Source: Ruegeria conchae
GTDB lineage: Bacteria; Pseudomonadota; Alphaproteobacteria; Rhodobacterales; Rhodobacteraceae
Assembly (NCBI RefSeq): GCF_000192475.1
Contig: NZ_AEYW01000018.1
Coordinates: forward strand, 1 to 64,000
Direction of reading: 5' to 3'
DNA: 64,000 bases
Shown here: in pieces, positions 8,381 through 15,993 of the stretch
Position numbering within the stretch: position 1 is the stretch's first letter
How the letters are laid out: the number at the start of each line of letters is the position of its first letter
Program-made: the position numbers and the translations under genes
The notes under the pieces: generated by a model
What the model saw: the letters and a program-made list of their open reading frames with translations, nothing else
Databases searched by the model: none
What the model was told of the DNA's origin: nothing

Positions 8381-10792
8381 TTACACGTCGGTGTCGTCGC
8401 TTGCGTAGGACGATGTCATCGAACCACCAACCATGGTCGTATCGACCGAGTTACCAAGCACGTTGGCACCCATGACGATCGATTGGTTGAAGGCCGATGT
8501 ATCGACTACTGCAGCTGCTGATGCGTAGGACTCACCGTTGACGATACCATCGCCACCGTTGTTCGAGCCCCACATTCCGCCGTCACCACCAGCACCACCG
8601 GCACCTGAATATGCGCCGGAAGCTTCGCCACCGGTGTTCATCGCACCCGTGGTTGCACCGCCAGTCGACGAGCCCATGACGTCACCACTGGTTCCGCCAT
8701 TCGACGCCGCTGCACCGCCTGCACCACCGGCGCCGGACGTTGCGGTACCGGTTGCGTCACCCGAAGCCGACGAGTCTGCATCATTGTCAGATGACGCGTC
8801 ACCACCGTATCCGGCAATCGCTTCGGCAAGGCTTTCTGCATAACCGTCATTGGCTGCATCGGACCACGCTTCGGAATCGCCACCGTTTCCGGCTTCGTTG
8901 GTTGCGTCAGCAGAACCTGCGCCGCTTGCCGCCGAGCTTGACTCGGGGTTGGCTGTTCCGCCTGCACCACCAGTACCTTCGGCGGTTGCCATACCATCAC
9001 CGCTGGCGTCCGCAGATCCATTGGTTGTGTTGGTTCCACCGTTACCACCGGAACCATCAACGTCCTGATCGTTATCAGCCGAGCCGTCGATGTCACCGGG
9101 TGACTGCGTGATTACCGGACCAGCGGCATCTTGGTCACCAACGCCTTGCGCTGCCGCATCTGTGTCTACGTAACCGCCACCTGCGCCCCCGGTTCCTGTA
9201 CCACCAGTACCTGTACCACCAGTACCTGTACCACCAGTACCCGTACCACCGGTACCCGTACCGCCAGTACCCGTACCACCGGTACCAGCACCACCAGTAC
9301 CACCGTCACCGCCGGTACCGTTCGAGTTACCAGCTGCAGCTTCTTCTTCACCGTCTGGATCTTCCTCTTCGACAAGGAGTACCGGGAATGGGAAGGCTTC
9401 TTCTACAGAGCCCGAATCTCCACCGGTACCGTCACCACCGTTGGCGTCGCCACCAGTGCCGGAACCGCCTGTGCCTTCGCCACCAGAGCCTTCGCCACCA
9501 GAACCTTCACCACCTGAGCCTTCACCACCTGATCCTTCGCCGCCAGAACCGCTACCGCCATCGGCATCGTTCAGGCCAAGTGCACCCGCACCCGCCAGAC
9601 CCAGACCGATATTACCACCAGAGGAAGATTCGTTAGCTTCGTTGGTTCCTTCGCTGGAGTTGTCAGCCGAACCGTCATTTTCAGCGTCACCATCTCCACC
9701 ATCAGCATCTCCGGTTGACGAGTCATTGCCTGCTAGGCCGAGACCGGCAGCCAGCGCGCCTGAGGCGTTATCACCACCATCTGCATCGCCATCAGCGTTC
9801 GATCCGGACAGAGCAAGGCCAAGACCAAGACCAAACGATTCAGCGTTACCACCGTCGCCACCGGTCGAGTCGCTGTCTGCGCTTGCTTCACCGTAGTTAT
9901 CCGCATTGGACTCGCTATCGGCGTCACCGCCATCACCACCAGTGCTGTCACCGCTGGAGTGTGCACCGGAAAGACCAAGACCAAGGCTTGCGTTATAGGC
10001 ATCACCCGAAGATGCGCCATCACCACCGGTCGCTGAACTATCAGCACTTCCAGAATGACCACCGAGTGCAAACGAATGGCTGCCGCTGGTGTCGCCATCG
10101 GCATCACCTCCATAGCTCTCTCCGCCATCACCCGAGTCGCCACCATCGTTATTTACGTCGATACCGTCTTCCGCGTAGGCCTCACCTCCATGAGCGTTGC
10201 CACTTTGGCTAAAGTCACCTGAATTTGATACCGATGCGTTACCTAGTGAGTCGTTATCCTCTAGGCTCGCGTACTGGCTGTTGATGGATGCGAAGTCGTT
10301 TCCTGGGCCATCTTGTGAGATATCAATGTTGATATCATCACCGGGATCATAGTCCAGGTCGTCACCAGCGGTGATTACGTCGCCTACATCACCATCAATA
10401 TCTTCGATATCGACATCTACTTTGTCGTCATCGCGCGGAATCCACTCGCCGCCACCGAAGTCGATGTTCACTTCGTTGTGGTTCGAGTTGTCATTGTTGT
10501 TGTTGTCTTCTCCACCGTTGGTGTTTTGCTGGTTCTGATTTTGGTTTTGGCGCTGATCCTGATCGTTGTCATTATCATTTCTTGAACGTTGTGATTGATC
10601 TTGGTCCTGTGAGTCAGAATTGTTCGCAGAATTATCAACATCTTGCTCTTGTTGCTGTTGTTGAGCGTTGATGTCCGCTTCGATATTTGCTTCGTCTACC
10701 GCGATATCAGTATCAAAATCGGCGTCCAGATCGTCGATTTGGACTTCATCAACTGTTGTTACGGTTGTCGTTTGATTAGGCTGGCGTCTCAT
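8381..10792 (-). CDS. Gly/Asp/Asn/Ser-rich repeat protein, putative type I secreted adhesin or matrix protein
   Basis: 803 residues from ATG 10792, which has GTGGA about 8 nt upstream; an upstream start at 10876 gives an unrelated 28-residue lead. The N terminus is MRRQPNQTTTV, then a Gln/Asn/Asp-rich region. Four loosely repeated blocks each combine a GLGL core with GGDG/D-rich linkers. Next come pentapeptide arrays GGEGS and GTGGT separated by FPFPVLLVEEEDPD. The C terminus is less biased (FNQSIVMGANVLGN). Some stretches, such as GGDGGDADS, resemble RTX nonapeptides but lack the hydrophobic residue at position 8. No signal peptide is visible. It is the first gene of the secretion unit, divergent from a CsgD-like regulator. 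Confidence 0.85.
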   Translation of the reverse strand: MRRQPNQTTTVTTVDEVQIDDLDADFDTDIAVDEANIEADINAQQQQQEQDVDNSANNSDSQDQDQSQRSRNDNDNDQDQRQNQNQNQQNTNGGEDNNNNDNSNHNEVNIDFGGGEWIPRDDDKVDVDIEDIDGDVGDVITAGDDLDYDPGDDINIDISQDGPGNDFASINSQYASLEDNDSLGNASVSNSGDFSQSGNAHGGEAYAEDGIDVNNDGGDSGDGGESYGGDADGDTSGSHSFALGGHSGSADSSATGGDGASSGDAYNASLGLGLSGAHSSGDSTGGDGGDADSESNADNYGEASADSDSTGGDGGNAESFGLGLGLALSGSNADGDADGGDNASGALAAGLGLAGNDSSTGDADGGDGDAENDGSADNSSEGTNEANESSSGGNIGLGLAGAGALGLNDADGGSGSGGEGSGGEGSGGEGSGGEGSGGEGTGGSGTGGDANGGDGTGGDSGSVEEAFPFPVLLVEEEDPDGEEEAAAGNSNGTGGDGGTGGAGTGGTGTGGTGTGGTGTGGTGTGGTGTGGTGTGGAGGGYVDTDAAAQGVGDQDAAGPVITQSPGDIDGSADNDQDVDGSGGNGGTNTTNGSADASGDGMATAEGTGGAGGTANPESSSAASGAGSADATNEAGNGGDSEAWSDAANDGYAESLAEAIAGYGGDASSDNDADSSASGDATGTATSGAGGAGGAAASNGGTSGDVMGSSTGGATTGAMNTGGEASGAYSGAGGAGGDGGMWGSNNGGDGIVNGESYASAAAVVDTSAFNQSIVMGANVLGNSVDTTMVGGSMTSSYASDDTDV
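9191..9304. repeat. 15-bp coding tandem repeat (GTGGT pentapeptide array)
   Basis: About seven head-to-tail copies of a 15-bp unit, reading CCAGTACCTGTACCA with small variations on the plus strand. They encode Gly-Thr-Gly-Gly-Thr on the minus strand. The period is a multiple of three, so copy-number change would keep the frame. Confidence 0.9.
9474..9550. repeat. 15-bp coding tandem repeat (GGEGS pentapeptide array)
   Basis: About five copies of a 15-bp unit similar to TCGCCACCAGAGCCT on the plus strand. They encode Gly-Gly-Glu-Gly-Ser on the minus strand within the same repeat protein. Confidence 0.9.
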
Positions 10793-11404
10793 AATAAATT
10801 CCACTTTTACGGAAGCACCCGACCGCCATTCATCTACAAAGCGGTTACTGGCGCGGTTAAAACAAACGTCGCGCACAGAGCGTCAAACTGGACACTCGCG
10901 CGGCAGTGATCGTCTTCTGTTTGGTTTGCCCCCCTTTCTCGGCTTAGCCGATTCCGTGACCACGGGGGTCTCGCCAAAATACGCGAATCCATGGGCACGT
11001 CAGGTTCAAGTGCGCTTTACAAATCAAAGCACCATCATGGTTGCAGTCATGAGCGGGCATGCATAGCTGGTCGAAAGCATTAGTTTCTTTAACTGCTTAT
11101 TATTAATGCGCTTTATTGGGAAAATTGCCCCTTCCATCGCCAAATCGAAGGGGAAACAATCTCGGCAGATCGAACATTATTATTAATGAAGCCATTTCAT
11201 CAGGTTAGGCAATCTGGAGTGAAGTTGAACCTGATCAAAGGTTCTAGATATGCGGCTCCTAAGTACTGCCTCTGGTTGCTGAAACCCGTACTTTCAGGTA
11301 TGATGAAATGTAATTTGAATAAAAAAATTTTCTCACGTCGCTTAACCCTGTGCCCGCATTTTTTGGCTTCAGAAGGTGACGTTTTTACTAGTGGGGGAAG
11401 ATCA
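10793..11404. promoter_or_regulatory. divergent intergenic regulatory region of the secretion locus
   Basis: About 610 bp between the repeat-protein start and the preferred regulator start. It is more AT-rich than its surroundings. It contains two copies of the 12-mer TTATTATTAATG (11097-11108 and 11177-11188), 80 bp apart, and an inverted repeat CCCCTTC-N12-GAAGGGG (11128-11134 with 11147-11153) between them. These are candidate operators for the divergent LuxR-type regulator. No convincing -10/-35 pair could be fixed by eye. Confidence 0.5.
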
Positions 11405-12166
11405 GTGAGTTATTCCTTACAAGACCATGCCCGTAGTCAGATCGAATATCCCGAAGAGCTTTCGATCATATTTATCGGTAAAGAACTGTTCTATTCGGAC
11501 CAAACCCTAAGAAGTGTTCAAACTGAATTCGGTGTTGGTGCAGAGCGTTTTGATCACCTGGAAGACGTGCTGGCCAAAAGTAGTGTCGCGAGTTCCGCCG
11601 AACGAATAATCGTGGTGGATCAGATGATGCTGGATGAGCTGCTGGCTCGACCCGCCGATTATGCAAAAATTGCCGAAAACGGCTGCCTTGCCTTCGCCTA
11701 TCGCAAGAAAGGCCCCGCTCGGATATTGTTCGAACACTGGGACCGCACGAGTTTTGGCAACATCGGATATCTGCCGATGAACGTCGCTCCGGATGTGTGG
11801 CGGGCGATATTGCGGCTTCTCATGCATGAGGAACTACACCTACCTTGTTTTCTGGCCGACAGTATGGCGGCATCGCCAGGCGCAGCGGACGTACCAATCG
11901 AAAAACAGCCTGCGACCAGAACTCGGTCACCCGACAAACTACTGCAATACGCAAAGCTTACACGCCGGGAAAAACAAGTTTTGAGGCTTGTTTCCAAAGG
12001 CCAAAGCAACAAAACGATTGCGACCAGGCTGGGCATTACTGAACATACAGTCAAACTGCATATGCATAATGTTTCGGGCAAAATCGATGTGAGCAACCGG
12101 ACCGAGGCCGCTCATTTCTATTTCGAGGTCGCGCCGAACGAAGCGCGTAGCGCAGCCGTTGGATGA
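11405..12166 (+). CDS. LuxR-family response regulator, CsgD-like
   Basis: 253 residues from GTG 11405, which is preceded by a good ribosome site GGGGAAG. An ATG at 11186 in the same frame would add 73 residues of atypical composition and falls inside a repeated AT-rich 12-mer, so it is less likely. Residues 1-150 look like a degenerate receiver domain with the GYLPMN...W.AILRLL pattern seen in CsgD-type regulators. Residues 185-241 are a LuxR helix-turn-helix (LTRREKQVLRLVSKGQSNKTIA, then EHTVKLH). Proteins of this kind control matrix and biofilm genes, and the divergent secretion operon is the obvious target. Confidence 0.85.
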   Translation: MSYSLQDHARSQIEYPEELSIIFIGKELFYSDQTLRSVQTEFGVGAERFDHLEDVLAKSSVASSAERIIVVDQMMLDELLARPADYAKIAENGCLAFAYRKKGPARILFEHWDRTSFGNIGYLPMNVAPDVWRAILRLLMHEELHLPCFLADSMAASPGAADVPIEKQPATRTRSPDKLLQYAKLTRREKQVLRLVSKGQSNKTIATRLGITEHTVKLHMHNVSGKIDVSNRTEAAHFYFEVAPNEARSAAVG

Positions 12167-12656
12167 GGCTTTCGAAACCCGATTTGACCGGCTCATCCTG
12201 CTGGTGGGTCGCCTCAATTACATGTGGACAAATACCGAAAGCCTTCTGATCCATCTCATTGCTGGGCTAACCGAGGCCAACAAAGATGTAGCAGTGATCA
12301 TTTTCCTGACTTTGAACACGACGCGAGCCCGCATCGATCTGGTCGAGCGTCTTGCGAAGATGGAAGGTCGCGCACCTGAAATCCGTGATCCGATCCTTGA
12401 ACACACCCAGCGATTGTCTCGCTTGTCCTCCATCCGGAATAAGTACAACCACTGCATTTACTCCTTTGATCAGGAAAGCGGAAATCCCAAGACCATCCTG
12501 ATGAGAATCGCTGATCGCAAAACTGATATTAAATTAGGGCGGGAAGATACGGTGGATGACAAAGCGATGAAAGAAATCGAGGATGTCGTCTCTCAGCTTT
12601 CGGACGCGAACAAAGACATCTGGAAACTGATATCCCGGCTGGGTTTCCCGGTCTGA
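12159..12656 (+). CDS. hypothetical protein with HEPN-like RNKYNH motif
   Basis: 165 residues, all alpha-helical in character. The ATG lies 8 nt before the end of the regulator gene, so the two are probably translated together. The sequence SSIRNKYNHCIY contains Arg-x4-His, the motif of HEPN-domain ribonucleases and related nucleotide-binding helical bundles. The preceding helices (about 10-75) would fit the bundle. No antitoxin partner gene is adjacent. The HEPN assignment is an inference from one motif and helical content. Confidence 0.75.
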   Translation: MDEAFETRFDRLILLVGRLNYMWTNTESLLIHLIAGLTEANKDVAVIIFLTLNTTRARIDLVERLAKMEGRAPEIRDPILEHTQRLSRLSSIRNKYNHCIYSFDQESGNPKTILMRIADRKTDIKLGREDTVDDKAMKEIEDVVSQLSDANKDIWKLISRLGFPV

Positions 12657-12664
12657 AGCTCAAC

Positions 12665-12750
12665 TGGTGCGGGCGGTGGGACTCGAACCCACACGGCGCT
12701 AAGGCCTTCGGATTTTAAGTCCGATATGTCTACCATTCCATCACGCCCGC
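12665..12750 (-). tRNA. tRNA-Leu (UAA anticodon)
   Basis: 86 nt including an encoded 3' CCA. The acceptor arm pairs GCGGGCG with CGCCCGC. The anticodon stem TCGGA/TCCGA holds the loop CTTAAAA with anticodon TAA. A long variable arm (class II) follows, then the T arm GTGGG-TTCGAGT-CCCAC. The D-loop and length also fit leucine. It reads UUA/UUG codons. Confidence 0.97.
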
Positions 12751-12965
12751 ATATCACCTGAGCGATAAATTCAAACCACACTGATGATCTAGGCAATCTC
12801 TTACAAGCAACCAAAACGATTGAAAAGATACTCAATGGATTGATCCATAAATTCGAATGTCGGTGCGATCAAAATTCAGGACCGGACGTGTCAAGGAAAC
12901 GCTTTACTTGACAGGGTTCGGGCAATTCGTTCACGTCTGCGCATAAACCGGTCAGGGAGCGAAGA

Positions 12966-14009
12966 ATGAAGATAATCAGCAACCCGTTTCGAAACGGATC
13001 CAAGCTTGCAGATCAGGCCCCCTACCCGTCAGTCGAAACCGTTCGACTGGGGCGGCACCGTTCGTTCTGCCCGGATTTTGAGCCAACGCCCTTGGTTGAT
13101 GCATCAGCGATTGCACCGGTCGCAAGCCTCTGGGTCAAAGATGAACGGCCCCGCATGAGTCTGGGATCGTTCAAGGCCCTGGGCGCTGCTTATGTTATTG
13201 CCTGTCAGGCGAACGAGGCTTCGGACAAACCAGGCAGCGACACCCTCAAAGGGCGTACATATGTCACGGCAAGCGCGGGCAATCACGGGATGAGTATGGC
13301 CGCCGGTGCTCGTGTCTTCGGGGCCGATGCGGTGGTATACATCGCGGAAACCGTTCCCGAGAGCTTTGCCGAACGTCTGCGCGCGCAAAACGCACAGGTG
13401 GTTCGGGCCGGTGCGGACTACGCAGCAAGCATGGAGGCCGCCAACCTTGCCGCGCAAGAAAATGGATGGACCCTGCTCTCGGATAGTTCTTGGGACGGGT
13501 ACACCGAACTCCCACATCTTTTGATGGAAGGGTATCTACAAATGGCTGTCGAAGCAGCCGAGCAATGCCCCGAAGCGCCCACCCATATTCTGCTGCAGGC
13601 CGGTGTCGGAGGCATGGCTGGCGCTGTCGCCGCCTATGCACGCGTGGTTTGGGGTGACGAACCACAGATCATTGTTGTGGAGCCGACGTCCGCCCCTGCG
13701 CTTCAGGCCAGCATCGAGGCCGGGCACCGCGTTTTTGCAGATGGGCCAGACAGCATCATGGGTCGGTTGGATTGCAAAGAACCGTCGCTTATTGCGTTGA
13801 ATGGGCTTGCGCGGGATGCTGATGCATTTCTGACCATCAGCGACACTGACGTAGCAGCCCTATTGCCTGTCATGGCAGAGGCAGGGTTGGAAACCAGTGC
13901 CTCGGGAGGCGCTGGAATTGCTGCTGTCTTGAACGACGCCAGCCGCACCGGTTTGGAAATTGGCCCTGATGCCAAGGTGCTATGCATGTTGACCGAGCAG
14001 CCGGCATGA
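12966..14009 (+). CDS. diaminopropionate ammonia-lyase-like PLP enzyme
   Basis: 347 residues. It is a fold-type II PLP enzyme: FEPTPLV near residue 40, then LGSFKALGAAY with the Schiff-base Lys in SFKALG, then TASAGNHGMS, and the phosphate-binding loop QAGVGGMAGA. The PTPL...VKDE...GSFK pattern is that of YgeX/DpaL, which turns 2,3-diaminopropionate into pyruvate and ammonia. A threonine dehydratase-like EutB role is the main alternative. The next gene starts inside its stop (ATGA), so it leads a coupled trio. Confidence 0.82.
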   Translation: MKIISNPFRNGSKLADQAPYPSVETVRLGRHRSFCPDFEPTPLVDASAIAPVASLWVKDERPRMSLGSFKALGAAYVIACQANEASDKPGSDTLKGRTYVTASAGNHGMSMAAGARVFGADAVVYIAETVPESFAERLRAQNAQVVRAGADYAASMEAANLAAQENGWTLLSDSSWDGYTELPHLLMEGYLQMAVEAAEQCPEAPTHILLQAGVGGMAGAVAAYARVVWGDEPQIIVVEPTSAPALQASIEAGHRVFADGPDSIMGRLDCKEPSLIALNGLARDADAFLTISDTDVAALLPVMAEAGLETSASGGAGIAAVLNDASRTGLEIGPDAKVLCMLTEQPA

Positions 14010-15151
14010 CTGGATTCGCTCCGGCAGAGTTCGAGGCTCGGGTTGCGCGCGCTCAAACGCGGATGCAGCGGTTAGGTCTTGCAGCCCTTTTGCTGACAAC
14101 GGAGCCCGAACTACGATACTTCACCGGCTATCTCACTCGGTTCTGGGAAAGCCCGACCCGACCCTGGTTTCTGATTGTACCGGCCTCCGGCAAACCGGTT
14201 GCAGTAATTCCCTCCATTGGTGCCGCGCTCATGGCGCAGACTTGGATTGATGACATTCGCACCTGGAGCGCACCCGACCTAATAGATGACGGGGTATCCT
14301 TGTTGGCGGATACGCTGAGCGAATTGACGGCCGAGGGCGATGAAATCGGCTGCCCCGATGGGCATGAGACACATCTGCGCATGCCTCTGGCCGATTTAAG
14401 ACGCCTTCAATCAGCTATAGGAACGCGCAAAATTGTCGGGGACCATGGCATCCTAAGGGGGCTGCGCATGGTGAAATCTGATGCCGAAGTCGCCAAGATC
14501 CGAGCTGCCTGTCAAATCAGCGCGCGCGCGTTTGCACGGGTGCCGGAAATTGCCTCGGCCGGCACACCGCTGGATCAGGTTTTTCGACGTTTTCAGATGC
14601 TTTGCCTTGAGGAAGGCGCGGACTGGGTCCCCTATCTGGCCGGCGGTGCCGAACAAGGCGGGTACATAGACGTGATCTCCCCTGCCAGTCAAACGCCACT
14701 TAGGTCGGGTGATGTTCTGATGCTGGATACAGGCCTCGTACGCGATGGATATTTCTGTGATTATGATCGCAACTGGTCGGTCGGTCCGGCAAGCGCGCCG
14801 GTTCGTGCGGCGCATTCGCGGCTGATCGAAGCATCGGACGCCGCCTTTGAACAAGCTCGTCCCGGTGCCACCGCGTCGCAATTGTTTCACACCATGAATA
14901 CAATCTTGACTGACGGAGGTGTTGGTACGGATGCTGGTCGACTGGGCCACGGGTTGGGGATGTCACTGACTGAATGGCCCTCGCTTATCCCTGATGACCA
15001 TACAGAATTGGAGGCCGGGATGGTGTTAACTCTGGAGCCAGGCATCGCCGTGAACGATAAGATCCTCGTTCATGAAGAAAACATCCTGATCACCGATGGC
15101 GCGCCCGAATTCCTAAGCCCGCGTATCGGACCGGAGATCCCTGAGCTATGA
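14006..15151 (+). CDS. M24-family metallohydrolase (Xaa-Pro peptidase/ectoine hydrolase type)
   Basis: 381 residues from ATG 14006, which overlaps the previous stop by 4 nt. It has a creatinase-like N-terminal domain and a C-terminal pita-bread domain. The five M24 metal ligands appear to be intact: Asp in LMLDTG, Asp in FCDYDRNW, His in LGHGLGM, Glu in TLEPGI and Glu in VHEEN. It should therefore be a metal-dependent hydrolase, unlike the creatinase encoded 6 kb downstream. Ectoine hydrolase (EutD/DoeA) belongs to this family, but here the operon partners do not include EutE or EutC, so the substrate is open. Confidence 0.85.
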   Translation: MTGFAPAEFEARVARAQTRMQRLGLAALLLTTEPELRYFTGYLTRFWESPTRPWFLIVPASGKPVAVIPSIGAALMAQTWIDDIRTWSAPDLIDDGVSLLADTLSELTAEGDEIGCPDGHETHLRMPLADLRRLQSAIGTRKIVGDHGILRGLRMVKSDAEVAKIRAACQISARAFARVPEIASAGTPLDQVFRRFQMLCLEEGADWVPYLAGGAEQGGYIDVISPASQTPLRSGDVLMLDTGLVRDGYFCDYDRNWSVGPASAPVRAAHSRLIEASDAAFEQARPGATASQLFHTMNTILTDGGVGTDAGRLGHGLGMSLTEWPSLIPDDHTELEAGMVLTLEPGIAVNDKILVHEENILITDGAPEFLSPRIGPEIPEL

Positions 15152-15861
15152 GCACCTTGCCCTATATCCTAGATGCGGATGATCCCTCAGCGGTGCCAAT
15201 GGGCCTGATCGTGCTACAGACGGATGAGACAATCGAGCCTGAGTTTCGTACACTTTTCGCGAATGACAAAAGCCCGCTCTATGTCAGCCGCATCCCCAGC
15301 GGGAATGAGGTTAACACTGATACTCTGGCGCAGATGGAAACCGACCTGTCAGCAGCGGCCGATTTGCTGCCCAAGGCACGGCGTTATCGGGTTGTGGGAT
15401 ATGGCTGTACGTCCGCCAGCTCAGTTATCGGTTCGGATCAGGTTGAGAAAATGGTCAAGCAGACCTGTGATGTTCAAACGGTAACGAACCCTTTGCGCGC
15501 AGCGACAGCTTGCGCCGAGGATCGAGGGGTATCGAAGTTTGCGCTGCTTTCCCCCTACATCGAAGAAGTGAACACCCCGCTGCGTCGCGCATTTGCGGAT
15601 CAGGGAATCACAATGGATGTATTCGGCACTTTTGGCGAGGCAGAAGAGGCCAAGGTGGTGCGTATATCAACCGAATCTGTGGTCGAAGCCGCGGTCCGTC
15701 TGGGCAATGATTCAAACGTCGATGCGGTGTTCTTGAGCTGCACGAACCTGCGAACCCTTGCTGCGATTCCCCTGATCGAAAAGGTGATCCGCAAACCGGT
15801 TCTTTCAAGCAATCAAAGCTTGGCCTGGCATATGAAGAAGCTGAACATGTCGCAAAACTAG
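15148..15861 (+). CDS. aspartate/glutamate racemase superfamily protein, EutA/maleate isomerase-like
   Basis: 237 residues, ATG overlapping the previous stop by 4 nt. Two cysteines sit where this superfamily has its catalytic pair: GYGCTSAS (about residue 90) and FLSCTNLR (about 195). Length and motifs fit the arylmalonate decarboxylase/maleate isomerase/EutA branch rather than a true amino-acid racemase. EutA belongs to the ectoine utilisation gene set, where its reaction is not settled. Here it closes a tightly coupled three-gene unit of related enzyme types. Confidence 0.8.
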   Translation: MSTLPYILDADDPSAVPMGLIVLQTDETIEPEFRTLFANDKSPLYVSRIPSGNEVNTDTLAQMETDLSAAADLLPKARRYRVVGYGCTSASSVIGSDQVEKMVKQTCDVQTVTNPLRAATACAEDRGVSKFALLSPYIEEVNTPLRRAFADQGITMDVFGTFGEAEEAKVVRISTESVVEAAVRLGNDSNVDAVFLSCTNLRTLAAIPLIEKVIRKPVLSSNQSLAWHMKKLNMSQN

Positions 15862-15950
15862 GCAAAAGCGGCGTTATCAGTAATCCATTTGCTTTACGGG
15901 CTTGCGACCATTTGTTAGCCTCGGGTTTAATACACGAGAAGATCAATGAA

Positions 15951-15967
15951 ATCCGGACCAACCGGAT
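15951..15967. promoter_or_regulatory. ATCCGG-N5-CCGGAT palindrome upstream of potA-like gene
   Basis: A perfect 6-bp inverted repeat with a 5-nt spacer, 27 bp before the GTG of the transporter ATPase. The size and symmetry fit an operator for a dimeric repressor. No cognate regulator gene is present in the window. Confidence 0.4.
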
Positions 15968-15993
15968 AGTCAATTGACGCAACAGGGGGTCTT

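Noticed and set aside
9131..9517. Thr/Cys-rich plus-strand open frame through the repeat region
   Set aside because: It is the complement of the GTGGT and GGEGS codons on the minus strand; its low complexity is dictated by the real gene, and it lacks a ribosome site.
11186..11404. 73-residue N-terminal extension of the CsgD-like regulator starting at ATG 11186
   Set aside because: No ribosome site, atypical composition, and the ATG is part of a duplicated AT-rich 12-mer. GTG 11405 has GGGGAAG and gives a family-like length.
12966..15861. Calling the trio the ectoine utilisation operon eutABD
   Set aside because: The first protein fits diaminopropionate ammonia-lyase better than EutB, and eutC, eutE and the ectoine TRAP or ABC transporter genes are absent.
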